Shown one piece after another: positions 15,948 through 24,950 of a stretch of DNA of 64,000 bases. How positions within the stretch are numbered: the first letter of the stretch is position 1; each line of letters starts with the position of its first letter. The stretch is from Oscillospiraceae bacterium (GTDB lineage Bacteria > Bacillota > Clostridia > Oscillospirales > Acutalibacteraceae). The stretch is from contig CAJTCU010000007.1 of the NCBI GenBank assembly GCA_910574935.1, positions 1-64,000 of the forward strand, written 5' to 3'. The notes under the pieces are model-generated. The model was not told the origin of the DNA. It saw only the letters and a list, made by a program, of their open reading frames with translations, and made no database searches. The translations under genes were made by a program, and so were the position numbers.

Positions 15948-17873
15948 GTGGATTTACAAGACAAAAAAATGTCGGGATTATCGTGCAATCTGCACGATAA
16001 TCCCGATAAAAAAGAAAGAAAATTAGCATTAAGCCACAAAATTTTAATGAGTGTGGAGAAGCCTGGCCGTTATGTAGGCGGTGAGGTAAATGCGGTCATG
16101 AAAGACCCCTCCAAAGTAGAAGTCCGGTTCGCTTTCTGTTTTCCCGATGTGTATGAGATTGGCATGTCCCATTTGGGCATAAAGATTCTGTACGGGGCTT
16201 TTAATCAGGTCCCGTACTTTTGGTGCGAACGGGTCTTTGCACCTTGGGTGGATATGGAGGAACAAATGGCCCAGCACCAGGTGCCTCTTTATGCACTAGA
16301 GAGCGGTGATCCTGTAAAAGACTTTGACTTTATAGGTTTTACACTGCAATATGAGCTAAGTTATACCAATGTGCTGAATATGCTGAAGCAGGCGGGCATT
16401 CCCCTGCGTAGCGTGGACAGGCCGGACTTATTTAATATTGTGGTGGGCGGTGGGCCCTGTACCTGTAATCCGGAGCCACTGGCCGACTTTTTCGACCTTT
16501 TCTTTTTGGGGGATGGCGAAGAGGTGGACCTGGAGGTGATGGAGTTGTACAGACAGTGCAAAAAGGATGGCCTTGATAAAAAAGAATTTCTCAGGCGTGC
16601 TGCACAGATTGAGGGCGTGTATGTTCCTAGCTTCTATCAAGTAGATTATCATGCAGACGGTACGGTGAAAAAATATACCCCTAGAGAAGGCGCACCGGCC
16701 AACATTCGGAAACGGGTAGTCAAGGATATGGACAACGCCTATTTCCCGAAGTCTTTTCCTGTTCCTATGATCGAAGTGGTCCATGACCGCGTTTCGGTGG
16801 AGGTCCTCCGAGGATGTATCCGAGGTTGCCGATTTTGTCAAGCTGGATTCCTTTACAGGCCGTTCCGAGAAAAGAGTATTGAGACCATTGACGCTCAGTG
16901 CTGGGATATGTGTGCTTCTACCGGTTATGATGAAATTTCTCTATCGTCCCTAAGTACCAGTGATTACAGCCACTTAAATGAACTTCTGGACTACCTGCAT
17001 CGCTGGACGGAGCGGGAGAAGATCAGTTTATCATTGCCTTCACTGCGAGTGGATAATTTTTCACCTGAGCTCATGGAACGAGTGAACTCTGTGCGTAAAA
17101 GTGGGCTCACCTTTGCACCCGAAGCAGGATCCCAGAGAATGCGGGACGTAATTAATAAAAATGTAACCGAAGAAGAACTGTTGCATACAGTAAACGTGGC
17201 CTTTACCGAGGGCTGGACTCGCGTCAAGCTCTATTTTATGATTGGCCTGCCTACTGAAACGCTGGAAGATGTCCGGGCAATTGTAGACCTGGGCAAGTTG
17301 GTGGTAGACGCCTTTTTTGCCAATAAAGAAAAGCCAAAGGGCAAGGCGGTGGAAGTCTCCATTAGCGCTGCGGCCTTTGTGCCAAAGCCCTTTACACCTT
17401 TTCAGTGGTTTGGGCAGGATACCATGGAAACACTTCAAGAAAAGCAACGGGCGTTGAAAGCCGGTAATGGTTCTAAGCGGGTAAATGTCAGTTATCATGG
17501 GGCCCAGACGAGCTTTTTGGAGGCAGTCTTTGCACGAGGCGACCGGCGGCTGGGGGCTGTGCTGGAAAAAGCGGTGGAGATGGGGCTGCATTTTGACGGT
17601 TGGGATGAATGTTTTGATTTTGAAACATGGCAGAAAGCTTTCGCGGTTTGCGAACTGGACCCCGCTTTTTATGCCAACCGCCAACGAAATTTTGACGAGG
17701 TGTTTCCCTGGGACCATCTGGACTACGGCATTTGTAAAGAGTTTCTTATCGATGAGTGCAGGCGGGCATATGAGGGAAAGACCACCCCGAACTGCCGGGA
17801 AAAGTGCTCCGCCTGTGGGGCTGCATGCTTTGAGGGAGGTTTGTGCGTTGAAAAACGTGAGAGTGTGGTTTAG
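15948..17873 (+). CDS. TIGR03960-type B12-binding radical SAM protein
   Basis: A 641-residue radical SAM enzyme. GTG 15948 follows GAGGAG. The conserved part starts at ILMSVEKPGRYVGGE (about residue 33). A B12-binding-like domain (YEIGMSHLGIKILY, FIGFTLQYELSYTNVLNML, VVGGGPCTCNPEPLADFFD) precedes the radical SAM domain with CIRGCRFCQAGFLYRP, the CxxxCxxC ligands of the 4Fe-4S cluster. The C-terminus has a Cys-rich tail (CREKCSACGAACFEGGLC). It overlaps and is usually paired with a DUF2344 protein; together they are thought to modify a macromolecule, but the substrate is not known to me. The first 30 residues are atypical and contain the hairpin. Confidence 0.9.
   Translation: MDLQDKKMSGLSCNLHDNPDKKERKLALSHKILMSVEKPGRYVGGEVNAVMKDPSKVEVRFAFCFPDVYEIGMSHLGIKILYGAFNQVPYFWCERVFAPWVDMEEQMAQHQVPLYALESGDPVKDFDFIGFTLQYELSYTNVLNMLKQAGIPLRSVDRPDLFNIVVGGGPCTCNPEPLADFFDLFFLGDGEEVDLEVMELYRQCKKDGLDKKEFLRRAAQIEGVYVPSFYQVDYHADGTVKKYTPREGAPANIRKRVVKDMDNAYFPKSFPVPMIEVVHDRVSVEVLRGCIRGCRFCQAGFLYRPFREKSIETIDAQCWDMCASTGYDEISLSSLSTSDYSHLNELLDYLHRWTEREKISLSLPSLRVDNFSPELMERVNSVRKSGLTFAPEAGSQRMRDVINKNVTEEELLHTVNVAFTEGWTRVKLYFMIGLPTETLEDVRAIVDLGKLVVDAFFANKEKPKGKAVEVSISAAAFVPKPFTPFQWFGQDTMETLQEKQRALKAGNGSKRVNVSYHGAQTSFLEAVFARGDRRLGAVLEKAVEMGLHFDGWDECFDFETWQKAFAVCELDPAFYANRQRNFDEVFPWDHLDYGICKEFLIDECRRAYEGKTTPNCREKCSACGAACFEGGLCVEKRESVV
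15972..16006 (-). terminator. 16-bp hairpin in the start of the radical-SAM gene
   Basis: Arms 15972-15987 (TCGGGATTATCGTGCA) and 15991-16006 are perfectly complementary around ATC. On the minus strand it is followed by a run of seven T residues, so it has the form of a minus-strand terminator. It lies inside codons 9-20 of the next gene and 195 bases past integrase 2. See findings. Confidence 0.55.
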
Positions 17874-18498
17874 AAAAGCGGGCATGGCCCAGTATATTTC
17901 TCATCTAGACCTAACCCGTTGTATGGCCCGAGGCCTGAAGTTATCCGGTCTGCCAGTATGGTACACTGAGGGGTTCAATCCCCGCATTTATATGAATTTC
18001 GCTATGCCACTTTCCTTGGGGGTCAGTGGGGAAAGGGAGTTCTTGGACGTTCGCCTAACCGAAGAGGTGGACCTAGCCCAGGCCGCCTGCCGGCTGGACC
18101 AGTGCCTGCCCCAGGATATCTCTATTTTGGAGATTGCCCTGCCAGAGGCTGGCTTTGAGGAAATTGCTTTTGCAGAATATGAAATGCGGATGGAGACGGA
18201 CGCTCCCCAGCTGCTGGAAGAAGGGCTAGAGCGTATTTTTGCCCGGGAAAAGATCATTGTCTCCAAATTTTCCAAAAAGGGGAATAGAGAGGTGGATATT
18301 AAGCCTCTTTTCTTTCATGTTGAGAAGAGCCGGCAGCCTGGGGCATTGGTTCTGCGGCTTCTGCTATCTTGTAGCCAACAAGGCTGCGTGAACCCCAACT
18401 TGCTGGTGGAAGCCCTAAAAATCTATGAGAACCAAGAGCCATATACAAAGATTTGCCGTAAACGGATACAAAAAAAAGATTTTTCCGATATGCGGTAA
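17848..18498 (+). CDS. TIGR03936 radical SAM-associated protein (DUF2344)
   Basis: A 216-residue partner of the upstream radical SAM protein. The N-terminus VRVWFRKAGMAQYISHLDLTR is the family hallmark, followed by LPVWYTEGFNPRI and MPLSLGVSGEREFLDV. I choose TTG 17848 because GAGGGAGG lies eight bases upstream; the frame upstream lies inside the radical SAM gene. It overlaps that gene by 26 bases. In some genomes the two are fused, consistent with a single complex. Confidence 0.88.
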   Translation: MKNVRVWFRKAGMAQYISHLDLTRCMARGLKLSGLPVWYTEGFNPRIYMNFAMPLSLGVSGEREFLDVRLTEEVDLAQAACRLDQCLPQDISILEIALPEAGFEEIAFAEYEMRMETDAPQLLEEGLERIFAREKIIVSKFSKKGNREVDIKPLFFHVEKSRQPGALVLRLLLSCSQQGCVNPNLLVEALKIYENQEPYTKICRKRIQKKDFSDMR

Positions 18499-18505
18499 AA
18501 AATTC

Positions 18506-18534
18506 TTGCCTTTTACTATAAGTTGTGGTACAAT
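18506..18534 (+). promoter_or_regulatory. Promoter of rplS
   Basis: TTGCCT (18506-18511), 17 bases, TACAAT (18529-18534). It fires just after the radical-SAM pair and leads into the structured rplS leader. Confidence 0.7.
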
Positions 18535-18540
18535 AAATAA

Positions 18541-18678
18541 GCATTTGAGGTTCCGCGGGTTTTCTCACAGAGGCTTGCCCGTGGGGTTCATTAGCGTGGA
18601 ACGCCACGCAGGAAGCGGGCAGTCCGCTGCCAGAATACTGGCATGAATGTCTGAATAAATAATTTGGAGGAATATCAA
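18541..18678 (+). promoter_or_regulatory. Structured rplS leader, probable L19 autoregulatory element
   Basis: About 140 bases with several stems, for example GCGTGG-AACG-CCACGC (18594-18609) and GCGG/CCGC near 18618. Firmicutes rplS genes commonly carry an L19-binding leader here. The identification rests on position and stems, not on a covariance model. Confidence 0.5.
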
Positions 18679-19023
18679 ATGGACGCGATCAAACTTATTT
18701 CACAGGAATCTATTAAAGCCGAGCCCCCAAAGTTTAATATTGGCGATACTATCCGAGTGGATGTGAACATCCGTGAGGGTGAGCGGGAGCGTATCCAGCA
18801 GTTTGAGGGCACTGTAATTGCCCGTAAGGGCAGTGGTGTCAGCGAGACTTTCACGGTGCGTCGTGTTTCTTATGGCGTAGGCGTCGAGAGGGTTTTTCCC
18901 TTACATTCTCCCAACGTGAAGGCTGTCCGGGTGGTCCGTCAGGGCCGTGTGCGCAGGGCAAAACTTTATTATCTGCGTGATCGCGTAGGTAAGGCAGCCA
19001 AAGTTAAGGAGCAGCTGAAGTAA
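18679..19023 (+). CDS. rplS: 50S ribosomal protein L19
   Basis: A 114-residue ribosomal protein at the 30S-50S interface. Conserved blocks are [51 protein letters not shown] and [22 protein letters not shown] 18679 follows GGAGGAAT; an in-frame TTG at 18664 is itself part of that ribosome site. It has its own promoter, leader and terminator, so it is a single-gene unit. Confidence 0.98.
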   Translation: MDAIKLISQESIKAEPPKFNIGDTIRVDVNIREGERERIQQFEGTVIARKGSGVSETFTVRRVSYGVGVERVFPLHSPNVKAVRVVRQGRVRRAKLYYLRDRVGKAAKVKEQLK

Positions 19024-19045
19024 AATCTATAAAAACTATGAAGAA

Positions 19046-19065
19046 GGGACATTTTGTCCCTTTTT
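19046..19065 (+). terminator. Terminator of rplS
   Basis: GGGACA-TTT-TGTCCC followed by TTTTT, 22 bases after the rplS stop. Confidence 0.9.
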
Positions 19066-19131
19066 CTGTTATTTAATAGGATTATTTGTAAAATCTAAAG
19101 GCAATTAATTCCTCTGCAAATTGGAGCGGCT

Positions 19132-19692
19132 ATGATAATTCCAAAAGAAAGAAACCGCTGGTCTGTTCTGATATTAGATTTCGTGGAAGAAGTGTCTATT
19201 GCGATAATCATTTTCCTAATGCTGTGCACCTTTGTTATTCGGGTTGTGGTTGTGACAGGACCTTCTATGGAGCCCAACTACCTAGAGGGTGACCGGCTGC
19301 TAATCCTAAACAATTGGGGACAGGTGGAGCAAGGAGACGTAGTTGTGATTCTCAATGTGCTGCCGGAGCCGATCATCAAACGCGTAATTGCAAGGGAAAA
19401 TCAAACAGTAGACTTTGACCCAGTAGCCCGAGCGGTGCTGATTGACGGCGTTCCTTTAAGCGATCGTTGTTTTGGAGTGGAAGAAGGCAACACTTACCTA
19501 CCCTATAGCATTCTGGAATTGATGGAATTTCCGCAAACGGTTCCGAAAGGCTGTGTATTTGTTTTGGGCGATAACCGCCCAGTTTCCGAGGACAGTCGGT
19601 TCGTGGACGTAGGTATGATCGATAAACGTCATATCTTAGGTAAAGCGGTATTTCGAATTTTCCCCTCAGAACGGATTGGGCCAGCAAGATAA
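19132..19692 (+). CDS. lepB: Signal peptidase I (first copy)
   Basis: A 186-residue membrane serine protease that removes signal peptides outside the cell membrane. One transmembrane helix (VSIAIIIFLMLCTFVIRVVVV) is followed by the catalytic Ser in TGPSMEPNY, the general-base Lys in PIIKRVIA, and FVLGDNRPVSEDSR. GGAG lies before ATG 19132. It lies next to rplS, as signal peptidase genes often do in Firmicutes. A second, related copy follows. Confidence 0.95.
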   Translation: MIIPKERNRWSVLILDFVEEVSIAIIIFLMLCTFVIRVVVVTGPSMEPNYLEGDRLLILNNWGQVEQGDVVVILNVLPEPIIKRVIARENQTVDFDPVARAVLIDGVPLSDRCFGVEEGNTYLPYSILELMEFPQTVPKGCVFVLGDNRPVSEDSRFVDVGMIDKRHILGKAVFRIFPSERIGPAR

Positions 19693-19742
19693 GCGAATTT
19701 ACGATAGCTGTGCAATTTTTTAAGAAAGGAAAGGGCATTCTT

Positions 19743-20336
19743 ATGAGTGAACAAGAAATTTATAAGCCTTCTCCGGAAGACGAAGAAAACGGACGGAGCC
19801 CTTTCAGAGTATGGGCGCTGGAATGGCTGGAGACCATTGTGGCCGCTTTTGTAATGGTGACCGTTCTATTCACCTTTGCGGCTCGAGTAATTACAGTGGA
19901 CGGGGGCTCCATGGAGCCCACCTACTTTGACGGAGACCGGGTCCTTGTCACTTCTTTGGCGGGCGAGGCGCAGCAGGGCGACGTGGTAATTATTGTCCAC
20001 GCGCTCCATGATACCATTATAAAACGAGTGGTTGCCACTGAAGGCCAGTGGGTCGATTTTGACCCAGAGGCTCGGGAACTATTGGTGGATGGCATCCCTT
20101 TAAAAGGAGAAGAATTCGGTATACCCAATGGGATTACTATGACAGCAGATATGCCGGATATGATGCTGACCTTTCCGCAGCAGGTACCAGAAGGCTGCGT
20201 GTTCGTATTGGGCGATAACCGAGAACATTCTACCGATAGCCGCTATTTGGCGGTGGGTATGGTAGACCGGCGGAACATTTTAGGACGGGTTGTGTTCAAT
20301 CTATATCCATTCTCCAAAGCGGGCATGGTGAGATAG
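19743..20336 (+). CDS. lepB: Signal peptidase I (second copy)
   Basis: A 197-residue paralogue of the preceding gene: longer acidic N-terminus (EQEIYKPSPEDEENGR), one transmembrane helix, Ser in DGGSMEPTY, Lys in DTIIKRVVA and FVLGDNREHSTDSR. GGAAAGG lies upstream of ATG 19743. The two copies share an extra loop (FDPEARELLVDGIPL here, FDPVARAVLIDGVPL in the first), so they probably arose by tandem duplication and may split substrate ranges. Confidence 0.95.
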   Translation: MSEQEIYKPSPEDEENGRSPFRVWALEWLETIVAAFVMVTVLFTFAARVITVDGGSMEPTYFDGDRVLVTSLAGEAQQGDVVIIVHALHDTIIKRVVATEGQWVDFDPEARELLVDGIPLKGEEFGIPNGITMTADMPDMMLTFPQQVPEGCVFVLGDNREHSTDSRYLAVGMVDRRNILGRVVFNLYPFSKAGMVR

Positions 20337-20388
20337 TGTCTTTTGGGAGAATAGATCATTCATGGGTATGTAAGAAGTTGAACTGGTT

Positions 20389-20571
20389 GTGTGGTACGCC
20401 AGCTGGATTATTTGGGGAGTCCCGGCCCTGGTTTTAGTTGGGACAAGCCTAGTGGGGCTACCCATGCCGCGACAGTGGGTAAGAATTTTAGGCGCGGCAG
20501 AACTGGCGGCGCTTTTCGTGTTTTCTTTTTATAATTTGAAATACAGCAGAAAATATAAGGATGGGTATGTG
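20389..20571 (+). other. In-frame membrane-like extension upstream of rbgA
   Basis: The rbgA frame is open for 61 codons before its usual start. These encode two hydrophobic stretches (SWIIWGVPALVLVGTSLVGL and AAELAALFVFSFY) separated by a basic loop and followed by KYSRKYKDG. Either a membrane anchor is fused to the GTPase via GTG 20389, or this is a decayed small membrane gene running into rbgA. No clear ribosome site precedes 20389. Confidence 0.4.
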
Positions 20572-21441
20572 ATGAGCGAGGTACAGTCGATACAGTGGTT
20601 TCCCGGGCATATGGCAAAAACCCGTCGGAAGATTACAGAGGATCTGAAGTTAGTTGATATTGTTATAGAGCTACTGGATGCCCGGGTACCTAAAAGCAGT
20701 TCCAACCCTGTGCTGCGGGACATTATCCGCAATAAGCCACGGGTTGTGGTGCTAAATAAAGCGGATTTGGCGGACCAAAGTCAAACTGTTCGTTGGGTTG
20801 CAAAATGTAAAGATGAAGGACTGCGGGCGATTCCGGTAGAAAGTAAAACAGGGAAGGGTTTGCCAGCGCTTTTCAGCTCTGTCCGTGAAGAACTGAAGGA
20901 GCAAATCGCAAAGTGGACGCAAAAGGGTATGATAGGTCGTCCAATACGGATTATGGTTTTAGGCGTACCCAATGTAGGAAAATCATCTATTATCAATCGA
21001 ATGCTTCTGGGCGGCGGAGCAGGAAAAGCCGAAGTTCGGGATAAGCCTGGGGTGACCCGCCAGAATCGTTGGTTTACAGTGGGTAAGGGCTTTGAGATTT
21101 TGGACACGCCCGGCGTCCTGTGGCCCAAATTCGAGGATCCCGTGGTGGGTGAGCATCTGGCTTTTACCGGAGCGGTGCGGGATGAGATTTTAGATATTGA
21201 GGGCCTGACGGGCCGTTTGCTGGAACTTCTGATGGAGTTGTATCCGCAAGCGGTATCCGCTCGATATAAGTTTGATTTACCCAAGGCAACGCAGCCGGGT
21301 GATGTGTTGCTGGAGATGATTGGAAAAAAACGTGGTATGCTGGTTTCTGGTGGAGAGATCGACACCGAACGCGCGGCCATCACGGTGTTAGACGAATATC
21401 GGGGCGGAAAAATGGGGCCCATGACCTTGGAGTGGCCGTGA
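20572..21441 (+). CDS. rbgA: Ribosome biogenesis GTPase RbgA/YlqF
   Basis: A 289-residue circularly permuted GTPase needed for late 50S assembly. Order of motifs: IQWFPGHMAKTRR, G4 NKAD (VVVLNKADLAD), G5 ESKTG, G1 GVPNVGKSS, G2 GVTR, G3 DTPG, which is the permuted arrangement. The C-terminal RNA-binding part follows. ATG 20572 matches the family's usual start; AAGGATG lies 9 bases upstream. Its stop overlaps the next start (TGATGG), so it is coupled to rnhB. Confidence 0.95.
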   Translation: MSEVQSIQWFPGHMAKTRRKITEDLKLVDIVIELLDARVPKSSSNPVLRDIIRNKPRVVVLNKADLADQSQTVRWVAKCKDEGLRAIPVESKTGKGLPALFSSVREELKEQIAKWTQKGMIGRPIRIMVLGVPNVGKSSIINRMLLGGGAGKAEVRDKPGVTRQNRWFTVGKGFEILDTPGVLWPKFEDPVVGEHLAFTGAVRDEILDIEGLTGRLLELLMELYPQAVSARYKFDLPKATQPGDVLLEMIGKKRGMLVSGGEIDTERAAITVLDEYRGGKMGPMTLEWP

Positions 21442-22043
21442 TGGACTGGTATTTACATCAAAAAAAGGCCATGGAAAGTGGCTATCAGTTAATATGTGGT
21501 GTGGATGAAGCTGGGAGAGGGCCGTTGGCCGGCCCGGTCTGTGCTGCGGCAGTAATTTTGCCGGTAGATTGTGAAATAGAGGGCTTAAATGATTCTAAAA
21601 AGCTCAGTGAAAAGAGGCGCGAGGCTTTATTCGAAATGATTATCGAAAAGGCCATATCATATGGAATTGGATGGTCGGACCAAGAGGAAATTGACCAAGT
21701 CAACATTCTGCAAGCCACTTTTTTGGCAATGAGCCGGGCGGTCAGTCAGCTTTCACCAGCTGCGGAGTTCGCTCTGATAGACGGCAATCGTATGCCTTCC
21801 TTAAATATTCCAGGAGAGGCTATTGTAAAAGGAGATGGGCAATGTGCCTGCATTGCCGCAGCTTCTATTTTGGCCAAAGTCAGCCGGGACCGTCTACTGA
21901 TAGAGATGGACCGGCAGTATCCAGAATATGGCTTTGCCCAGCATAAGGGCTATGGCACCAAGACTCATTATGCGGCAATTAAGCGGTATGGAATACTTCC
22001 TGTACACAGAAGAAGCTTTCTTAAAAAAATGGATAGTAAATAG
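21441..22043 (+). CDS. rnhB: Ribonuclease HII
   Basis: A 200-residue RNase HII that nicks RNA in RNA/DNA hybrids and starts removal of misinserted ribonucleotides. CGVDEAGRGPLAGPV provides the paired Asp-Glu, LIDGN the third acidic residue, and AAASILAKVSRDR the last. ATG 21441 overlaps the rbgA stop. rbgA-rnhB-yraN is a frequent order in Firmicutes. Confidence 0.97.
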   Translation: MDWYLHQKKAMESGYQLICGVDEAGRGPLAGPVCAAAVILPVDCEIEGLNDSKKLSEKRREALFEMIIEKAISYGIGWSDQEEIDQVNILQATFLAMSRAVSQLSPAAEFALIDGNRMPSLNIPGEAIVKGDGQCACIAAASILAKVSRDRLLIEMDRQYPEYGFAQHKGYGTKTHYAAIKRYGILPVHRRSFLKKMDSK

Positions 22044-22079
22044 TGTAAGCTAAAGAGCTTTACAGACTGGGGTGGTGTG

Positions 22080-22433
22080 ATGGCAAACGCGACAGGTAAA
22101 GCAGGGGAAGAGTACACGGTACAGTGGCTAAAAAAACATGGTTATAGTATTTTAGTTCGAAATTACCACTCCCGCTTTGGAGAAATAGACATTATTGCTA
22201 GAGATGCCCAGTATATTGTATTTGTAGAGGTCAAGACTCGGAAAAGTAATACAATGGTTTCTTCTTTGGAAGCGGTTTCTCAGCGGAAGCAGCAAAAAAT
22301 ATTATTGACCGCTCAGCAGTATTTACTTTGTTATCCTTCTAAACTGCAACCACGATTCGATGTAGCTGCTGTTACCTCTTTGGGGGATGAGCTTTTTGGC
22401 CTCAAATACTACTCCAACGCTTTTGGCTGTTGA
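22080..22433 (+). CDS. YraN family protein (UPF0102), putative endonuclease
   Basis: A 117-residue protein with the restriction-endonuclease-like core: GKAGEEYTVQWLKKHGY, RNYHSRFGEIDIIARD (Glu-Ile-Asp), FVEVKTR (ExK). The family is linked to DNA repair or recombination but no activity is firmly established. ATG 22080 is preferred over the adjacent GTG 22077. Confidence 0.9.
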   Translation: MANATGKAGEEYTVQWLKKHGYSILVRNYHSRFGEIDIIARDAQYIVFVEVKTRKSNTMVSSLEAVSQRKQQKILLTAQQYLLCYPSKLQPRFDVAAVTSLGDELFGLKYYSNAFGC

Positions 22434-22445
22434 AAGGAGATTGCT

Positions 22446-23384
22446 ATGCGATACTTTGATCTGCATTGCGATACCATCCTGGGATGTTATTATGACAACG
22501 CAGAGCTGGTCAGAAATACCCTTCAGGTTGACTTGGAGCGGGGAAGGGCAATGAATACTTATGTCCAATGTTACGCGGTTTTTTTGCCGGACGATATACA
22601 TGGCGAGGCGGCATTTGAGCGTTTCTGTCAGGCAGCAGACCGCTTTTCCCAGGAAATCCAAGCAAATCAAGAAAGTGTAGTTCATTATAAAAGCCCTGAG
22701 GATTTATGCTTGGCCGAGGCAGAGGGAAAGTGCTGCGCTATTTTGACCGTAGAGAACGCTTTAGCTCTAGGCGGAAAGCTGGAGAATATAAAGGAGTTGG
22801 CGCATAGAGGGGTAAAGGTATGCACCCTAACATGGAATGGAGAGAACGAACTTGGCCGTGGTGTCCGGGCTCCTGGCAACACGGGATTAACCACTTTTGG
22901 TCGGCAGGCTGTAGCAGAGCTGGAGCGCTGGGGCATTATTCCGGATGTGTCCCATGCCAGTCCAGAGCTTTTCTACGATGCAATGGATGCGGCAAAAGGG
23001 CCGTTGGTCGCCACGCACTCTAATGCAAAAACAATCTGTAACCACCCGAGAAATCTTACAGATGAGCAATTTGCTATCCTTAAAGACCGGGGCGGCTTGG
23101 TGGGGCTGAACCTATATGGCCCCTTTTTACGAGACACTGGCAAAGCAGCACTGGAAGATATTCTCTATCATGCAGAGCATTTTCTCGCTTTAGGTGGCGA
23201 AGATGTGCTGGCCTTTGGCGCAGACTGGGATGGTGGGCCAAGAGCGGACTTCCCAGTTTCTGGCATAGAAGGGATGGAGGCAGTTTACAATATGTTCCTT
23301 CGTCATAATTATGCGGAGTCACTGGTAGAGAAGCTCTTTTATGGCAATGCCGCCGAATTTTTCAAACGGCGAGATTTATTTTGA
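22446..23384 (+). CDS. Membrane dipeptidase, peptidase family M19
   Basis: A 312-residue zinc dipeptidase of the renal-dipeptidase type. YFDLHCDT gives the first metal ligands; LTVENALALGG supplies the bridging Glu; PDVSHAS and VATHSNAKTIC hold the later His residues; FGADWDG the last Asp. There is no signal peptide, so it acts in the cytoplasm on dipeptides, including D-residue ones. GAAAGGAG precedes ATG 22446. Confidence 0.92.
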   Translation: MRYFDLHCDTILGCYYDNAELVRNTLQVDLERGRAMNTYVQCYAVFLPDDIHGEAAFERFCQAADRFSQEIQANQESVVHYKSPEDLCLAEAEGKCCAILTVENALALGGKLENIKELAHRGVKVCTLTWNGENELGRGVRAPGNTGLTTFGRQAVAELERWGIIPDVSHASPELFYDAMDAAKGPLVATHSNAKTICNHPRNLTDEQFAILKDRGGLVGLNLYGPFLRDTGKAALEDILYHAEHFLALGGEDVLAFGADWDGGPRADFPVSGIEGMEAVYNMFLRHNYAESLVEKLFYGNAAEFFKRRDLF

Positions 23385-23409
23385 CATATGGGACAATCTG
23401 CTGTATAGT
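23381..23409 (+). promoter_or_regulatory. Promoter of thrC
   Basis: TTGACA (23381-23386), 17 bases, TATAGT (23404-23409). The -35 overlaps the stop codon of the dipeptidase gene, so thrC begins its own transcription unit. Confidence 0.8.
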
Positions 23410-23434
23410 TATGGTAGTGAAATAAAGTGATAGG

Positions 23435-24946
23435 ATGATGAACATGGAATACAAGAGTACACGAAACGCCAATATACGCTTTTCAGCCTCTCAAGTGATA
23501 GCGCAGGGAATTTCAGAAGAGGGTGGGCTTTTTGTGCCAACCGCCTTGCCTGATGTGCGGGAAATGTTGCCTCGGCTGGCGAATATGGAATATCAAGAGT
23601 TAGCTATCGAAGTATTTGGTCTATTTCTCTCTGATTTTTCAAAAACAGAAATTGAAAATAGTGTGAAGAGTGCCTATAGTACTAATAAATTTGGTAGCTC
23701 AGAGCCCGTAAAGCTTGTTCCCTTGACAAAATGCGGACAGGAAAAATATCTGCTGGAGCTTTGGCACGGTCCTACCTGCGCGTTTAAAGATATGGCTCTA
23801 CAGATATTGCCCTATTTTCTTACAATGTCTTTAAAAAAGTTTTCGCCAGGGAGGGAGGCGGTCATTTTAGTTGCCACTTCTGGTGATACGGGAAAAGCTG
23901 CTCTGGAAGGTTTTCGGGATGTGCCGGGTACCCGGGTGATTGTGTTTTATCCGCAAAATGGCGTTAGTCCTATGCAAAAGCGTCAAATGGCTACGCAGGA
24001 AGGAAAAAATGTAACAGTTTGTGCCATTAAGGGTAATTTTGACGACGCACAGACAGCGGTTAAGAAGATTTTTACTGATCCAGATATGAAAAAAGTGCTG
24101 GATCAACATGGAATAATGTTTTCCAGTGCAAACTCTATTAATATTGGCCGGCTGCTTCCCCAGGTAGTCTATTATTTCTATGCATACTTTAAACTCTGCC
24201 ATGCGGAAAAGCTCACATTGGGTCAGCCGATGAATATAGTGGTTCCCACGGGCAATTTTGGCAATATTTTGGCAGCCTATTATGCAAAGCGGATGGGACT
24301 ACCAGTAAAGAAATTTATCTGTGCTTCGAACGCGAATAAGGTATTGACAGATTTTATTCGTACTGGCGTGTATAATCGCAAACGAGAGTTTTACGCCACG
24401 GCTTCGCCATCGATGGATATTCTTATATCTAGTAATCTAGAAAGGCTTCTATACGCGCTCTCTGGCGACGATAGTATAGCCGTATCAAAATGGATGGAGC
24501 AGTTGTCGGCTACTGGCTCTTATGATGTGGGTAGTGTAGTTCGGGATAGAGTTCAAGAGCTTTTCTTCGGGGGATTCTGTGGAGACCAAGAAACAGAGGA
24601 GACGATTCGAGAGACCTGGAAAAAAGAAGGTTATCTCTGCGACACACATACAGCAGTGGCATTAAACGTTTACCAGCAGTATATGGAAGAGACTGATGAC
24701 ACTTCTACCCCCACGGTCGTTGCTTCTACGGCCAGTCCTTATAAGTTTGTGGACCATGTTCTGGGCGCTTTAGAGGCGACTGGAGATGCCAGTGAATTTG
24801 AAAATATCGCTCGTTTGGAAGAAATTACTGGTACGCCAGTGCCTGTCCAGCTAAAAGCGTTGAAAGACAAGCCAGTCCGCTTTACAGACCTTATTGAAAA
24901 AGACCAGGCCGCAGAGTATGTTCTAAAGGCACTGGGCAGGGGATAA
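23435..24946 (+). CDS. thrC: Threonine synthase
   Basis: A 503-residue PLP enzyme converting O-phosphohomoserine to threonine. It is of the long type with an N-terminal domain (YKSTRNANIRFSASQVIAQG), the PLP lysine in HGPTCAFKDMALQ, the phosphate loop VATSGDTGKAAL, NSINIGRLLPQVVYY and PTGNFGNILAAYYAKRMG. Three close in-frame ATGs (23435, 23438, 23444) leave the exact start uncertain. The next gene follows after 4 bases. Confidence 0.96.
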   Translation: MMNMEYKSTRNANIRFSASQVIAQGISEEGGLFVPTALPDVREMLPRLANMEYQELAIEVFGLFLSDFSKTEIENSVKSAYSTNKFGSSEPVKLVPLTKCGQEKYLLELWHGPTCAFKDMALQILPYFLTMSLKKFSPGREAVILVATSGDTGKAALEGFRDVPGTRVIVFYPQNGVSPMQKRQMATQEGKNVTVCAIKGNFDDAQTAVKKIFTDPDMKKVLDQHGIMFSSANSINIGRLLPQVVYYFYAYFKLCHAEKLTLGQPMNIVVPTGNFGNILAAYYAKRMGLPVKKFICASNANKVLTDFIRTGVYNRKREFYATASPSMDILISSNLERLLYALSGDDSIAVSKWMEQLSATGSYDVGSVVRDRVQELFFGGFCGDQETEETIRETWKKEGYLCDTHTAVALNVYQQYMEETDDTSTPTVVASTASPYKFVDHVLGALEATGDASEFENIARLEEITGTPVPVQLKALKDKPVRFTDLIEKDQAAEYVLKALGRG

Positions 24947-24950
24947 GCGT

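Noticed and set aside
17061-17885. 274-residue minus-strand frame
   Set aside because: Opposite to the radical SAM gene, with no family features; a shadow frame.
20781-21422. 213-residue minus-strand frame
   Set aside because: Opposite to rbgA, Ser/Arg/Pro-rich composition typical of antisense reading.
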